A stretch of DNA of 64,000 nt from Phyllobacterium lublinensis. Lineage in GTDB: Bacteria; Pseudomonadota; Alphaproteobacteria; Rhizobiales; Rhizobiaceae. Positions within the stretch are counted from its first letter, which is position 1; each line of letters starts with the position of its first letter. Both the position numbers and the translations under genes were made by a program. This document shows, piece after piece, positions 55,167 to 63,957 of this stretch. The stretch spans positions 62,001-126,000 of the forward strand of contig NZ_JAIUDQ010000001.1 in the NCBI RefSeq assembly GCF_020164435.1. Direction: 5' to 3'. The notes under the pieces are model-generated. The model saw nothing but the letters and a program-made list of their open reading frames with translations. It ran no database searches and was not told where the DNA came from.

Positions 55167-55769
55167 ATGTATGGTCATTGCAGTAAACATCACAACCACG
55201 GCGATCATTTTTCGCGCTTTGAGGCAATGTCAGGTTCGCATGAAGGTGGCGGCCGGTTTGGCGGGCGCGGGCGCGGCGGCCCGTTCGGACGGCATCGAGG
55301 CGGGCCATTTGGCGGCCGCGGTCCGCGCATGTTCGATCCGGGCGCGCTGCGCCTCGTCGTGCTGGGTTTGATTGCGGAAGAGCCGCGTCACGGCTACGAC
55401 GTCATCAAGGCGTTGGAGGCAAAGTTCCAGGGCGCCTACAGCCCGAGTGCTGGTGCAATCTATCCCATGTTGCAGATGATGGAGGAGGCTGATCTCGTAA
55501 CGTCGACCACCACCGGCAACAAGCGGCTCTATACGATTACAGACCAAGGCCTTGCCTATCTCGATGAAAACCGGGTGGAACTGGACAAGATCAATGCCCA
55601 ACTAGACAACGCTTCAGGCGAAATACGTGGTGCCGCTCTGGGTGAGGAGATGCATGCGCTGAGCTTTGCGCTTCGCTCGAAGCTTCGCAGTGGCTCGCTG
55701 ACGCCCGAAAAGGCAGATCAGCTACGCGAGATTCTTAAGAAGGTTCGTCGCGAGATCGAGGACCTATGA
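55167..55769 (+). CDS. PadR-family transcriptional regulator
   Basis: A 200-residue regulator. The first 55 residues are His-rich then Gly/Arg/Phe-rich (GGRFGGRGRGG), followed by the PadR winged helix: LRLVVLGLIAEEPRHGYDVIKALEAKFQ and SPSAGAIYPMLQMMEEADLV, then a C-terminal helical dimer region. ATG 55167 has AACTAGGAGACATTCC upstream and is preferred to ATG 55134. The repeated palindromes upstream point to self-control. Confidence 0.88.
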   Translation: MYGHCSKHHNHGDHFSRFEAMSGSHEGGGRFGGRGRGGPFGRHRGGPFGGRGPRMFDPGALRLVVLGLIAEEPRHGYDVIKALEAKFQGAYSPSAGAIYPMLQMMEEADLVTSTTTGNKRLYTITDQGLAYLDENRVELDKINAQLDNASGEIRGAALGEEMHALSFALRSKLRSGSLTPEKADQLREILKKVRREIEDL

Positions 55770-55790
55770 GGCCTAAGGCGTGAACTAAAA

Positions 55791-55816
55791 AAACCGGCGG
55801 GTCAAACCGCCGGTTT
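55791..55816. terminator. Bidirectional terminator between PadR and homocysteine methyltransferase genes
   Basis: AAACCGGCGG (55791-55800) and CCGCCGGTTT (55807-55816) form a 10-base-pair stem with loop GTCAAA. The seven-A run on its left gives a T tract for the leftward gene, while the rightward side has TTTC. Confidence 0.85.
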
Positions 55817-55831
55817 CTACGTGAGATTGGG

Positions 55832-56845
55832 TTAGCCCCGGCGTCCGCGACGTTCGCGCTTTGGCGTATCGTCGGCGTGTGCCGCAAGCTTGTTGCGCAT
55901 TGGGCCAATCGTTTCAATGATTGTTTCGACCGTGGGGCGGGGTCCATGGATGTGGCTGTCGAGTGCCTTGCGCATCGCGGCCAGATGCTCGAACGACGTC
56001 CCACAGCAGCCGCCAACGATCTTGGCGCCACCATCAATCGCAAGGCGTGCATAGTTGGCCATCAGATCGGGCGTGCCGGAGTAGAAGATCTCGGATCCCC
56101 GAAACTCTGGTATGCCGCAATTGCCCTTGATGACGATCGTTGCCGAAGGATTGGCTTCGCTCATGTCGAGAAGCGAGGCGAGGATATCCGATGCGCCGAC
56201 GCCGCAATTGGCGCCCACCGCAACCGGCCGCGCATCCAGCCCATCGACCACGCCATGGATTTCCTTGGGTGGCAGGCCCATCATTGTCTTTCCTGCAGTG
56301 TCGAACGAGCCGGTATAAACATAGGGCAGGCCAACCTTGACGGCGGCTTCTGCTGCAGCCCGGATTTCGCCAGGCGCTGACATGGTTTCAATCCACGCCA
56401 CGTCAACGCCGCCAGCCTTCAGGCCCTCCAACTGTTCCGTGAATGCCGCAACCGCATCTTCTTCGGTCAATGCGCCCAGAGGGACAAGCAGTTCGCCAGT
56501 CGGGCCAACCGAACCAGCGACGATAACTTTGCGGCCAGCCTTATCAGCGACACTGCGCGCAATTTCCGCTGCCTTCTTGTTGAGCTCAAATACGCGGTCC
56601 TGTGCATGATGCAGCTTCAGGCGATGACGCGTGCCACCGAAAGAATTGGTCAGGATGATGTCTGCGCCGGCATCGACAAACCCCTGGTGCAGCGCGGTGA
56701 TCTTCTCGGGCTGAGCCTCATTCCAGAGCTCGGGTGCTTCCCCTGCTTCCAATCCGCTGGCAAAGAGATTTGTGCCGGTCGCACCGTCAGCCAAAAGAAT
56801 GCCCTTTTCGGCAATGAGATCGGCGAGGGGATTTGCAGCGGTCAT
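55832..56845 (-). CDS. bmt: Homocysteine S-methyltransferase (betaine-homocysteine methyltransferase-like)
   Basis: A 337-residue enzyme of the zinc-dependent homocysteine methyltransferase family: DGATGTNLF near the start, GANCGVGASDIL, and GGCCGTSFEHLAAM with the zinc-binding Cys pair. Betaine- or S-methylmethionine-dependent members make methionine from homocysteine. The last 12 residues (TPKRERRGRRG) form an Arg-rich tail. It shares a terminator with the PadR gene. Methyl donor is not certain; glycine betaine is favoured by the neighbourhood. Confidence 0.88.
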   Translation of the reverse strand: MTAANPLADLIAEKGILLADGATGTNLFASGLEAGEAPELWNEAQPEKITALHQGFVDAGADIILTNSFGGTRHRLKLHHAQDRVFELNKKAAEIARSVADKAGRKVIVAGSVGPTGELLVPLGALTEEDAVAAFTEQLEGLKAGGVDVAWIETMSAPGEIRAAAEAAVKVGLPYVYTGSFDTAGKTMMGLPPKEIHGVVDGLDARPVAVGANCGVGASDILASLLDMSEANPSATIVIKGNCGIPEFRGSEIFYSGTPDLMANYARLAIDGGAKIVGGCCGTSFEHLAAMRKALDSHIHGPRPTVETIIETIGPMRNKLAAHADDTPKRERRGRRG

Positions 56846-56934
56846 GGCACTTCTGTTCCTGTGGGATTAATTGAATAACGATATAAAGAAGTCCTTATGT
56901 GTGGTCAATGTTCAATTGCGACAAGGGTTGCCGC

Positions 56935-57765
56935 TCAAGCAACCTTGAGGGAAGAGACGAAGGCCGCAACTTCATGGGCATTCACCTTGGCCACGCGGAT
57001 CAACCCGTCGAAATGCCTCTGCATGGTTAGCACGGCTTCGGTCGTATAGAGCACCAGATACATTTCGCCGACGAATATGGCGGCGCGATAGGGGCCGAAG
57101 ACCGTGTAGGGAACCGAATAGCGTTCCCTTCCGTCGAACAGGTAAAGCCGGAACGATGGGTAGAGTTCGTCGAGTAGCGATGCCATGTGTTGCAACTGTT
57201 CAACGCGTGCTTTGCGGGGAAGGTCACCCCAGATGCCAGAGCCGGCTGCGAAATCCTGGACAGTCTGGAACGGCATGCAGGCTTCCATGTCGGTGCCTGG
57301 CTGGCGGTTATAGTCCAGACGGAAAGCGGTCTCGCTTATCTGCGTTGTCGGATCACGATGCACCATCGACGTCTCGTAGGCGATTACAGTCTGCGTCCGC
57401 AAGAGATCGGGAATGCGTGCAGGTACATAGCGTATCTTGGTGCCGGTTGCCTCCGCATGCCATTTTACCAAAAGTGTCTGATTGTCAAAGCCTTGCTCGA
57501 TCTCGAGACTTGGCCGCAATTCGCCGGTGATGCCTTCGTCCTGACTGAGCCCAAGTAGCCAGTCGAGCGAGACCGCATGGCGCTCTGCGATGTTAAGGAG
57601 GGTCTCGACGCGGGGGAGTCTCGTGGATTGCCCCGACAGAAGCTGTGAGAGTGCAGACCGGTCGATTCCGACCGAAGCAGCGAACGACGATTGGTTCTCG
57701 CCGCTACGCACCAGCAAGCTCTTGACACGCTCCTGAAACAGGCGCGAAAGATCGCGTTTGTCCAT
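56935..57765 (-). CDS. XRE-family transcriptional regulator with large C-terminal domain
   Basis: A 276-residue protein: helix-turn-helix in residues 10-65 (ENQSSFAASVGIDRSALSQLLSGQ), then about 200 residues without a recognised ligand motif (FDGRERYSVPYTVFGPYRAAIFVGEMYLVLYT). Divergent from the desaturase gene with an inverted repeat between, so it probably regulates it and itself. Confidence 0.87.
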   Translation of the reverse strand: MDKRDLSRLFQERVKSLLVRSGENQSSFAASVGIDRSALSQLLSGQSTRLPRVETLLNIAERHAVSLDWLLGLSQDEGITGELRPSLEIEQGFDNQTLLVKWHAEATGTKIRYVPARIPDLLRTQTVIAYETSMVHRDPTTQISETAFRLDYNRQPGTDMEACMPFQTVQDFAAGSGIWGDLPRKARVEQLQHMASLLDELYPSFRLYLFDGRERYSVPYTVFGPYRAAIFVGEMYLVLYTTEAVLTMQRHFDGLIRVAKVNAHEVAAFVSSLKVA

Positions 57766-57767
57766 TT

Positions 57768-57794
57768 TTGTACTGCTTTGTTTACTTAGTACAA
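57768..57794. promoter_or_regulatory. Inverted repeat, candidate XRE operator
   Basis: TTGTACT (57768-57774) and AGTACAA (57788-57794) are perfect inverted half-sites separated by 13 bases, three bases beyond the XRE start codon and within the divergent promoter region. Confidence 0.5.
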
Positions 57795-57871
57795 CATTTG
57801 CGCTATTTGGTGCGCATAATCAACACTTTCTAACTAAAATAGCGTTGCTGACAGTTCCTGACAATGAGACC

Positions 57872-58912
57872 ATGAAAAACATGGAATCAGAAAGACATAC
57901 CGACATATCAGCATCCCAGTCAGCGCGACGGCGCCTCGGCATTGAGTGGCCAACCATTGGCCTGATGACCGCCTGCTACGGACTTTGGTTCATCTCTGGA
58001 TACTATCTTTATCCCAGCTTGCCCCTACTGGCATTGGCCCTCATGGCGATTGCAGTTGCGTTCCATTCGTCTCTCCAGCACGAGGTACTCCACGGCCATC
58101 CGACGCGCAACGGCGCCGTGAATGAGCTCCTGGTCTCTCTGCCAATCGGTCTTGTCTTCCCTTATCGCCGCTACAAGCATCTGCATCTGAAACATCATGC
58201 AGACGAGCGGCTGACCGATCCTTACGATGATCCGGAAAGTTACTACAAAGCGCACGGGGATTGGGAAAAGCTGCCGGCACCCGTCAAAATCCTGCTCAAC
58301 TGGAACAATTCGCTGGTCGGGCGCATCGTCATCGGACCTGCCCTCATGGTCGTGGGGTTCATTGTCAGCGAGGCAAGGCTGGTGAGCGGCCGCGACAACA
58401 AGGCGAGGACGGCCTGGTTGCTGCACGCTGCGGGCTTGGCGCCGACATTTGCAATCATATGGTTCGTGTTTGGCATTCCACTATGGATCTATGCGTTGAC
58501 GGCGGTTTATTGGGGCCTCTCGATCATCGCCATACGGAGTTACTGCGAGCATCAATGGTCTGAGCGCCCCGATGGCCGAACGGTTATCGTGGAAAATTCA
58601 CCATTGGCGCTGATCTTCCTCAACAACAACCTGCATTTTGTCCATCACAAGAAGCCGACTGTGCCGTGGTATGATCTGCCGCAGCTCTATCGAGAGCAGC
58701 GTGAGGAATGGCAGCGCATGAATGGCGGTTATGTTTTTCGCAACTATTTCGAGATCCTGCGGGCCTATGCCTTTCGCAGGAAGCAGGACGTTATCCACCC
58801 GGTTCTCCGACGGGAGCCGGCTCCAGCACGGGCCTTCCGTCCGCGGCGCCATGGCATTAGCATGCAGGGCGGCTCCACCGTTCCGATTCCTGCCGAGCCG
58901 CCGACAGAGTAA
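57872..58912 (+). CDS. Fatty acid desaturase-family membrane di-iron enzyme
   Basis: A 346-residue protein with four to six membrane spans and three histidine boxes: H70-E-V-L-H74-G-H76, H105-L-K-H108-H109, and NNNLHFVHH near residue 250. This is the integral-membrane desaturase/hydroxylase fold that uses O2. The ATG at 57872 is chosen because the upstream frame starts only at a TTG (57758) inside the XRE gene. A basic C-terminal tail of about 35 residues follows. Within amine-catabolism neighbours, it could hydroxylate a methylated substrate instead of a lipid. Confidence 0.87.
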   Translation: MKNMESERHTDISASQSARRRLGIEWPTIGLMTACYGLWFISGYYLYPSLPLLALALMAIAVAFHSSLQHEVLHGHPTRNGAVNELLVSLPIGLVFPYRRYKHLHLKHHADERLTDPYDDPESYYKAHGDWEKLPAPVKILLNWNNSLVGRIVIGPALMVVGFIVSEARLVSGRDNKARTAWLLHAAGLAPTFAIIWFVFGIPLWIYALTAVYWGLSIIAIRSYCEHQWSERPDGRTVIVENSPLALIFLNNNLHFVHHKKPTVPWYDLPQLYREQREEWQRMNGGYVFRNYFEILRAYAFRRKQDVIHPVLRREPAPARAFRPRRHGISMQGGSTVPIPAEPPTE

Positions 58913-58921
58913 ACCTACGAT

Positions 58922-59689
58922 ATGAAATTAGTGGCGGCTTTGCCGATGTATGACTGGCCGGAACGGCGCGCTGCGGTTGATGCGCAATGGGCGGGCATGC
59001 GCGACAGGTTTCGTTTGCACGGCTACGAAGCGCCCGAATATCTGACCCGCCGCAACGCTGATCTTCCGGCGGTTCCCGGCGGTATCAGGGATGCAGCGGG
59101 TACGCTTATCGCGCCTGATCCCGCCACTCTCCCGCCTGAAGAACTTGATCTGCCGGCGCTCTGGCGTCATCCGGCGCTGTTAATCGCCCAAGCCTGTTGG
59201 GGCCCAATGGAGTTGGGCCTTGGAGCGCAGGTGCGCTTCGCGGGCCAGGACGATTATACCGGAACGGAAGGCGGCGACGGCGCGTTTTACTCCAGTGCGC
59301 TCGTCATGCGGCGAGGCGAGGGTGCGATGGTTGCACCTGCGGCCGACGGCAAGGCGAATCTGCCCGTGGCGCTGATGCGGCAGAAGCGGCTTGCCTTCAA
59401 CAGTCTGGACTCAATGTCCGGTTATCTGGCGCTGCAACGCGACCTCGGGCAGACGGGTGAAACCTTGGATCTGTTCGCGAGCCTTATAAGAACTGGCGGT
59501 CATCGCGAGTCGATCAGCGCGGTTGCGGCGGGTCGCGCCGACATCGCCGCAATCGACTGCAAATCCTGGGCACTGGCCCAGCGTTATGTGGAGGCGGCGA
59601 GCGCATTGGTCGTTGTCGGTTGGACGGGCAGGCGCAAGGGCCTGCCCTTCATCTCAGCATTCGAACTACCCTCGCATCTTTTCCCCTGA
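58922..59689 (+). CDS. PhnD/SsuA-like substrate-binding protein without signal peptide
   Basis: A 255-residue periplasmic-binding-protein-fold protein of the PhnD-like type (CWGPMELGLGAQVRFAG; YSSALVMRRGEGA; FNSLDSMSGYLALQRDL; GRADIAAIDCKSW). The N-terminus MKLVAALPMYDWPERR is not a signal peptide, so the protein should be cytosolic or part of an enzyme-like variant. It starts 10 bases after the desaturase stop, sharing an operon. Its 3' end overlaps the convergent DMGDH-like gene by 24 bases. Confidence 0.78.
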   Translation: MKLVAALPMYDWPERRAAVDAQWAGMRDRFRLHGYEAPEYLTRRNADLPAVPGGIRDAAGTLIAPDPATLPPEELDLPALWRHPALLIAQACWGPMELGLGAQVRFAGQDDYTGTEGGDGAFYSSALVMRRGEGAMVAPAADGKANLPVALMRQKRLAFNSLDSMSGYLALQRDLGQTGETLDLFASLIRTGGHRESISAVAAGRADIAAIDCKSWALAQRYVEAASALVVVGWTGRRKGLPFISAFELPSHLFP

Positions 59690-62242
59690 GGGGTCGAATG
59701 GCGGGTCGATATTCATGCGGGCCGGGCGGCGTATGCCGAGGATCTCTACCTCGAACAGTCCATTGTTTTCATTGGATGCAAGCTCGGCCGGAACGTAGCC
59801 CTGAGCCATGGAATGGCCAACATAGTGGGCATAGCCGCCGGATGTCACCCAGCCGACAACCCGCCACTCACCTTGGACTGCCCCCTTGTCGCCCTCGAAG
59901 GAAACAACGGCACCACTTGCATCAAAGCGCGGCGCGCCGACCCCATGACCCGCCTGGACGGTCCCGTAATCCTTCGGGGTCTTCGCCCAGATCGGCTCGT
60001 CGCCCATCACGTCCGCAGCGCCTTCGCCATTGGGCACATCGATCAGGAAGGAAACGCGGCGCAGCTTCGTGCTGGTGCCGGCATCAAGCTCTGCCTTTTC
60101 CCTGGCAGCTATCTCCCGGCCGATGAAATCGTTCTTGGAGAGCTTGATAAAGCGGTCCATCGACCCTTCATATGGCCCGTAAATGGGGCGCAGTTCACGG
60201 AACCATGTGGGGAAATTCTTCTCAAGGCGCATCGAAAGGAGCGCACGCATGCCGAAGTCAACGATATCAAATTCGGCTCCTTGATCCTTAATGGCCTTGT
60301 AAACCAGACGCTGGTAGGCAGGTTCCATCCAGATCTCGTAGCCGAGATCGCCGGTGTAGGAGATGCGGTTGACCTTGCACGGCGCCCCCCCGACGGCCAT
60401 TTCGCGAAAATCCATGAACCGAAACGCGGTATTGGAGACGTCCTCGTCGACAAGCTTGGCCAACAGGTCGCGCGATCTTGGGCCTGCGATCGCCAGGCCG
60501 ACAAGTGTCTGGTCGAAGCGGTGGATATGGACCGAGCCGTCCTTGGGCTGCTGCTTCTGAAACCAGCGCATGTGATACCGTTGCGCTGCGGACGATCCCC
60601 AGATCAGGAATCGACCATCGCCAGCCTTGGCGATGGTAAAGTCGCCAATCAGCTTGCCATCCTCGTTCAGCATCGGGGTCAGGACCAGTCGCCCGGTCTT
60701 CGGCATGGTGTTGGTCATCAGGCGCGACAGGAAAGCCTCGGCACCGTTGCCCGTGACTTCATACTTGGCAAAATTGGCGATCTCGGTAACACCGACGCCG
60801 TTCCGCGTCGCACGTACCTCATTGCCAATATGCTCGAAGTCGTTCGACCGGTGATAGGAAACGATGTCACGCGGTTCGGTGCCTTCGGGAGCGAACCAAA
60901 GTGGAGTTTCGAGGCCCCATGAATCCCCCATGACCGCGTTCTGCGCAAGCATGGTTTCGTAGAGCGGGGTGGTCTGCTGTGGCCTCGCGGCGGGCAATTC
61001 CTCGTTGGGGAAACGGATCGAGAAGCGGCGGGAATAATTCTCTCGCACCTTGGCGTTGGTATAGCGTAACGTCGCCCATTCGCCAAAGCGTGCGACATCC
61101 ATGCCCCAGACATCGAAACCGGGCTCGCCGTGCACCATCCAGTTGGAAAGGGCGAGGCCAACGCCGCCACCCTGGCTGAACCCGGCCATCACGGCACATG
61201 CCGTCCAATAATTGGTGAGGCCGGGAACAGGTCCAACGAGCGGGTTGCCGTCTGGCGCGAACGTGAACGGGCCGTTGATGATCTGCTTGATGCCAGCCTT
61301 CTCGATGCCAGGAAAATGCTTGAATCCGACTTCGAGCGAAGGGGCAATGCGGTCGATATCCGGCGCCAGCAGTTCGTGACCGAAGTCCCAGGGTGTATTG
61401 ACTGGCGACCATGGCTTGGCTGCCTTCTCATAGGTGCCGAGCAATATGCCGTTGCGCTCCTGGCGAGTATAGATCTCGCCCTTGAAGTCCATAACGCCGA
61501 TCAGTTCACGTCCGGTGGATTTGTTGAAATCCATGACTTCCGGTACATCCTCGGTGAGGAGATACATGTGCTCCATGGCAAGGACAGGCAACTCCAGACC
61601 AACCATGCGGCCGACTTCGCGCGCCCATAGACCGCCGCAATTGACGACGTGCTCGGCCTTCACCGTGCCTTGTTCCGTAATGACATTCCAGGTTCCATCG
61701 GATTCCTGCGTCAGTTCGACGACGCGGTTGCGCAGCGTGATTTCGGCTCCCAGTTTGCGTGCGGCCTTGGCATAGGCGTGCGTTGTACCAGACGGGTCCA
61801 GGTGCCCCTCGACCGGGTCCCACATGGCTCCGACGAAGTTTGTCTCGTCCATCAATGGAAACATTGCCTTGGCTTCAGACGGGGTGATCAGTTCGGTATC
61901 CATGCCAAGATAGCGGCCGCGCGCGTGCGCCAGACGCAGGAAATCCATTCTTTCGGGCGAATCCGCCATCATGACGCCGCCGGTCAAATGCAAGCCGCAC
62001 GATTGCCCCGAGAGTTCCTCGATCTCCTTGTAGAGACTGACCGTGTAGGCCTGAAGTTTGGCGACGTTGGGATCGCCATTGAGGGTATGAAAGCCGCCAG
62101 CTGCATGCCAGGACGAGCCGGATGTCAGCTCCGAGCGCTCGATCAGCATGACGTCCGTCCAGCCGGCGCGTGCGAGATGGTAGAGCACGGAGCATCCGAC
62201 AACGCCGCCGCCTATGACCACTGCTTTAACGTGCGATTTCAT
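59666..62242 (-). CDS. Dimethylglycine dehydrogenase-like flavoprotein (paralogue 2)
   Basis: An 858-residue enzyme with the same layout as the 37-kb paralogue: FAD domain (AVVIGGGVVGCSVLYHLARAG), H46 in GSSWHAAGG, FAO_M region, and C-terminal GcvT/THF domains (MRALLSMRLEKNFPTWFREL). It is encoded 59 bases downstream of MttB-2 on the same strand, so the two are probably one operon: one removes a methyl group through cobalamin, the other oxidises the dimethyl product and captures the methyl carbon on THF. Confidence 0.92.
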   Translation of the reverse strand: MKSHVKAVVIGGGVVGCSVLYHLARAGWTDVMLIERSELTSGSSWHAAGGFHTLNGDPNVAKLQAYTVSLYKEIEELSGQSCGLHLTGGVMMADSPERMDFLRLAHARGRYLGMDTELITPSEAKAMFPLMDETNFVGAMWDPVEGHLDPSGTTHAYAKAARKLGAEITLRNRVVELTQESDGTWNVITEQGTVKAEHVVNCGGLWAREVGRMVGLELPVLAMEHMYLLTEDVPEVMDFNKSTGRELIGVMDFKGEIYTRQERNGILLGTYEKAAKPWSPVNTPWDFGHELLAPDIDRIAPSLEVGFKHFPGIEKAGIKQIINGPFTFAPDGNPLVGPVPGLTNYWTACAVMAGFSQGGGVGLALSNWMVHGEPGFDVWGMDVARFGEWATLRYTNAKVRENYSRRFSIRFPNEELPAARPQQTTPLYETMLAQNAVMGDSWGLETPLWFAPEGTEPRDIVSYHRSNDFEHIGNEVRATRNGVGVTEIANFAKYEVTGNGAEAFLSRLMTNTMPKTGRLVLTPMLNEDGKLIGDFTIAKAGDGRFLIWGSSAAQRYHMRWFQKQQPKDGSVHIHRFDQTLVGLAIAGPRSRDLLAKLVDEDVSNTAFRFMDFREMAVGGAPCKVNRISYTGDLGYEIWMEPAYQRLVYKAIKDQGAEFDIVDFGMRALLSMRLEKNFPTWFRELRPIYGPYEGSMDRFIKLSKNDFIGREIAAREKAELDAGTSTKLRRVSFLIDVPNGEGAADVMGDEPIWAKTPKDYGTVQAGHGVGAPRFDASGAVVSFEGDKGAVQGEWRVVGWVTSGGYAHYVGHSMAQGYVPAELASNENNGLFEVEILGIRRPARMNIDPPFDPSGEKMRG

Positions 62243-62301
62243 GCGCTTATGCCTCTTTGTCGTAAATGTGATTCAATGCGTTGAGAGTTTGATTCAACTT
62301 G

Positions 62302-63882
62302 TCAGAAATCGGTAGGCGCGCCGCCTTCGGCCTTGCGCCTTGCGACGAAGCCATTGATTTCTTCTTCAATCGCCGGATCGATCGCCGGTTTCTCATAGGT
62401 GGCCAGCCGTTCTTTCCAGATGCGGTTGGCGCGCTCGATCGCGGTGGGCGAGCCGGCTTCCTGCCAGGTTTCGTAGTTGCGCCAGTCGGAAATGATCGGG
62501 GCATAGAAGGCAGTCTTGTAACGGGACTGGGTGTGGGCCGTCCCAAAGAAATGGCCGCCCGGGCCGACATCGCGCATGGCGTCAAGTCCAAGCGCATCCT
62601 CGGAAAGATCGAGAGGTGTCAGGAATTCGGCCACCATCTGCAGCAGATCGAAGTCGAGAATCATCTTCTCGTAGGAGCAGCACAGGCCGCCCTCCAGCCA
62701 CCCGGCCGAGTGCAACATGAAATTGCCACCGCCCTGAATGGCTCCCCACAGCGAGAATACGGATTCGTAGGCCGCCTGGGCATCCACGGTGTTGGCCGCG
62801 CAGACATTGGAGGTCCGGTACGGGATCCCATAGCGTCGGGCAAGTTGACCGCCAACCATCTGGGCTTTCATATACTCGGGAGTTCCGAAAGCTGGCGCAC
62901 CGGATTTCATATCCACGTTGGAGGTGAATCCGCCATAACCGACGGGAGCGCCCTTCCTGACCATCTGGGTGAAGGAGATGCCAGCCAAGGCTTCGGCATT
63001 CTGCTGGACCAGCGCCCCTGCGATCGTCACCGGAGCCATGGCGCCAGCCAATGTGAACGGTGTGACGATGACGATCTGGCCATTGCCCGACATCTGAATG
63101 ATGCCTTCCAGCATTGGGACGTCGAGCTTCAGGGGTGAATTGGTATTGATGATCGTGTAGCACGACGCTTCGTTCTGCAACTGTTCGTGGCTGACACCAC
63201 GGGCGAGGCGGGCTATCTCAATTCCGTCCTGATTGCGCTCCTTGCCGAGCGAATAAATGTGAAACGGCTTGTCGGTCAGCGTAGCGAGATCGCGAATACA
63301 TTCGAGGTGGCGTACCGAAGGATGGATATCGATCGGCTCCACCGGATAACCGCCTGTCGCATTGATGATATTGTGCATCTGCGCCAGTTTCAGGAAATTG
63401 CGAAAATCTGCCTGATTGCCCGAACGCCGGCCGTTGTCGGTATCAGAGCAATTGGGTGCTGATCCCATCTGGGCGAAAATGAGGTTGTTTCCGCCGAAGC
63501 GGACATTGTGCGCGGGATTACGCGCATGCAATGTGAATTCCGACGGTGCATGGCCGACATATTCGAGGATCATGTCCTTGTCGAAACGAACGCGCATCGT
63601 GCCGGGCGCGACATGGGCACCCGCCTTCTTCATGATATCGCGCGCTCCGTCATGAAGAACGTCGACGCCGATTTCCTGCAATACCTTGAGTGAGGCATTG
63701 TGGATCGATTCGAGTTCGTCATCGGAAACGATCTTCGTCGGCGCGAATGGAATATTCAGCTGGCGAGAGGGCGGCTGGTCGAAGGCCCCGCTCTCGACGC
63801 TACGCGGCCGGGATCGACCTCCACGCCGGCCATGATCGCGTGGTGACGTGTTTGTTTCGATCTCAACTGCAGGTTCGCTCAT
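62302..63882 (-). CDS. MttB-superfamily quaternary-amine methyltransferase (paralogue 2, non-pyrrolysine)
   Basis: A 526-residue MttB-superfamily protein, core from about residue 50 (DDELESIHNASLKVLQEIG), with FTLHARNPAHNVRFGGNN and TGGYPVEPIDIHP. It has no internal TAG. Residues 18-28 (GRRGGRSRPRS) form a basic segment, similar in place to that of paralogue 1. ATG 63882 fits the paralogue's start; the frame is open to 63954. No corrinoid gene is adjacent, so it probably shares the protein encoded at 51.7 kb. Confidence 0.9.
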   Translation of the reverse strand: MSEPAVEIETNTSPRDHGRRGGRSRPRSVESGAFDQPPSRQLNIPFAPTKIVSDDELESIHNASLKVLQEIGVDVLHDGARDIMKKAGAHVAPGTMRVRFDKDMILEYVGHAPSEFTLHARNPAHNVRFGGNNLIFAQMGSAPNCSDTDNGRRSGNQADFRNFLKLAQMHNIINATGGYPVEPIDIHPSVRHLECIRDLATLTDKPFHIYSLGKERNQDGIEIARLARGVSHEQLQNEASCYTIINTNSPLKLDVPMLEGIIQMSGNGQIVIVTPFTLAGAMAPVTIAGALVQQNAEALAGISFTQMVRKGAPVGYGGFTSNVDMKSGAPAFGTPEYMKAQMVGGQLARRYGIPYRTSNVCAANTVDAQAAYESVFSLWGAIQGGGNFMLHSAGWLEGGLCCSYEKMILDFDLLQMVAEFLTPLDLSEDALGLDAMRDVGPGGHFFGTAHTQSRYKTAFYAPIISDWRNYETWQEAGSPTAIERANRIWKERLATYEKPAIDPAIEEEINGFVARRKAEGGAPTDF

Positions 63883-63957
63883 TGTCCATGCCCTTCGCCC
63901 ACGCCCAGGACGGGCGATGATGCCACTATCGCTAGACCTATCCCAGGGGTGCACAGC

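Noticed and set aside
57758..57871. N-terminal extension of the desaturase from TTG 57758
   Set aside because: It overlaps the divergent XRE start, begins with TTG without a ribosome-binding site, and is not needed for the desaturase fold.
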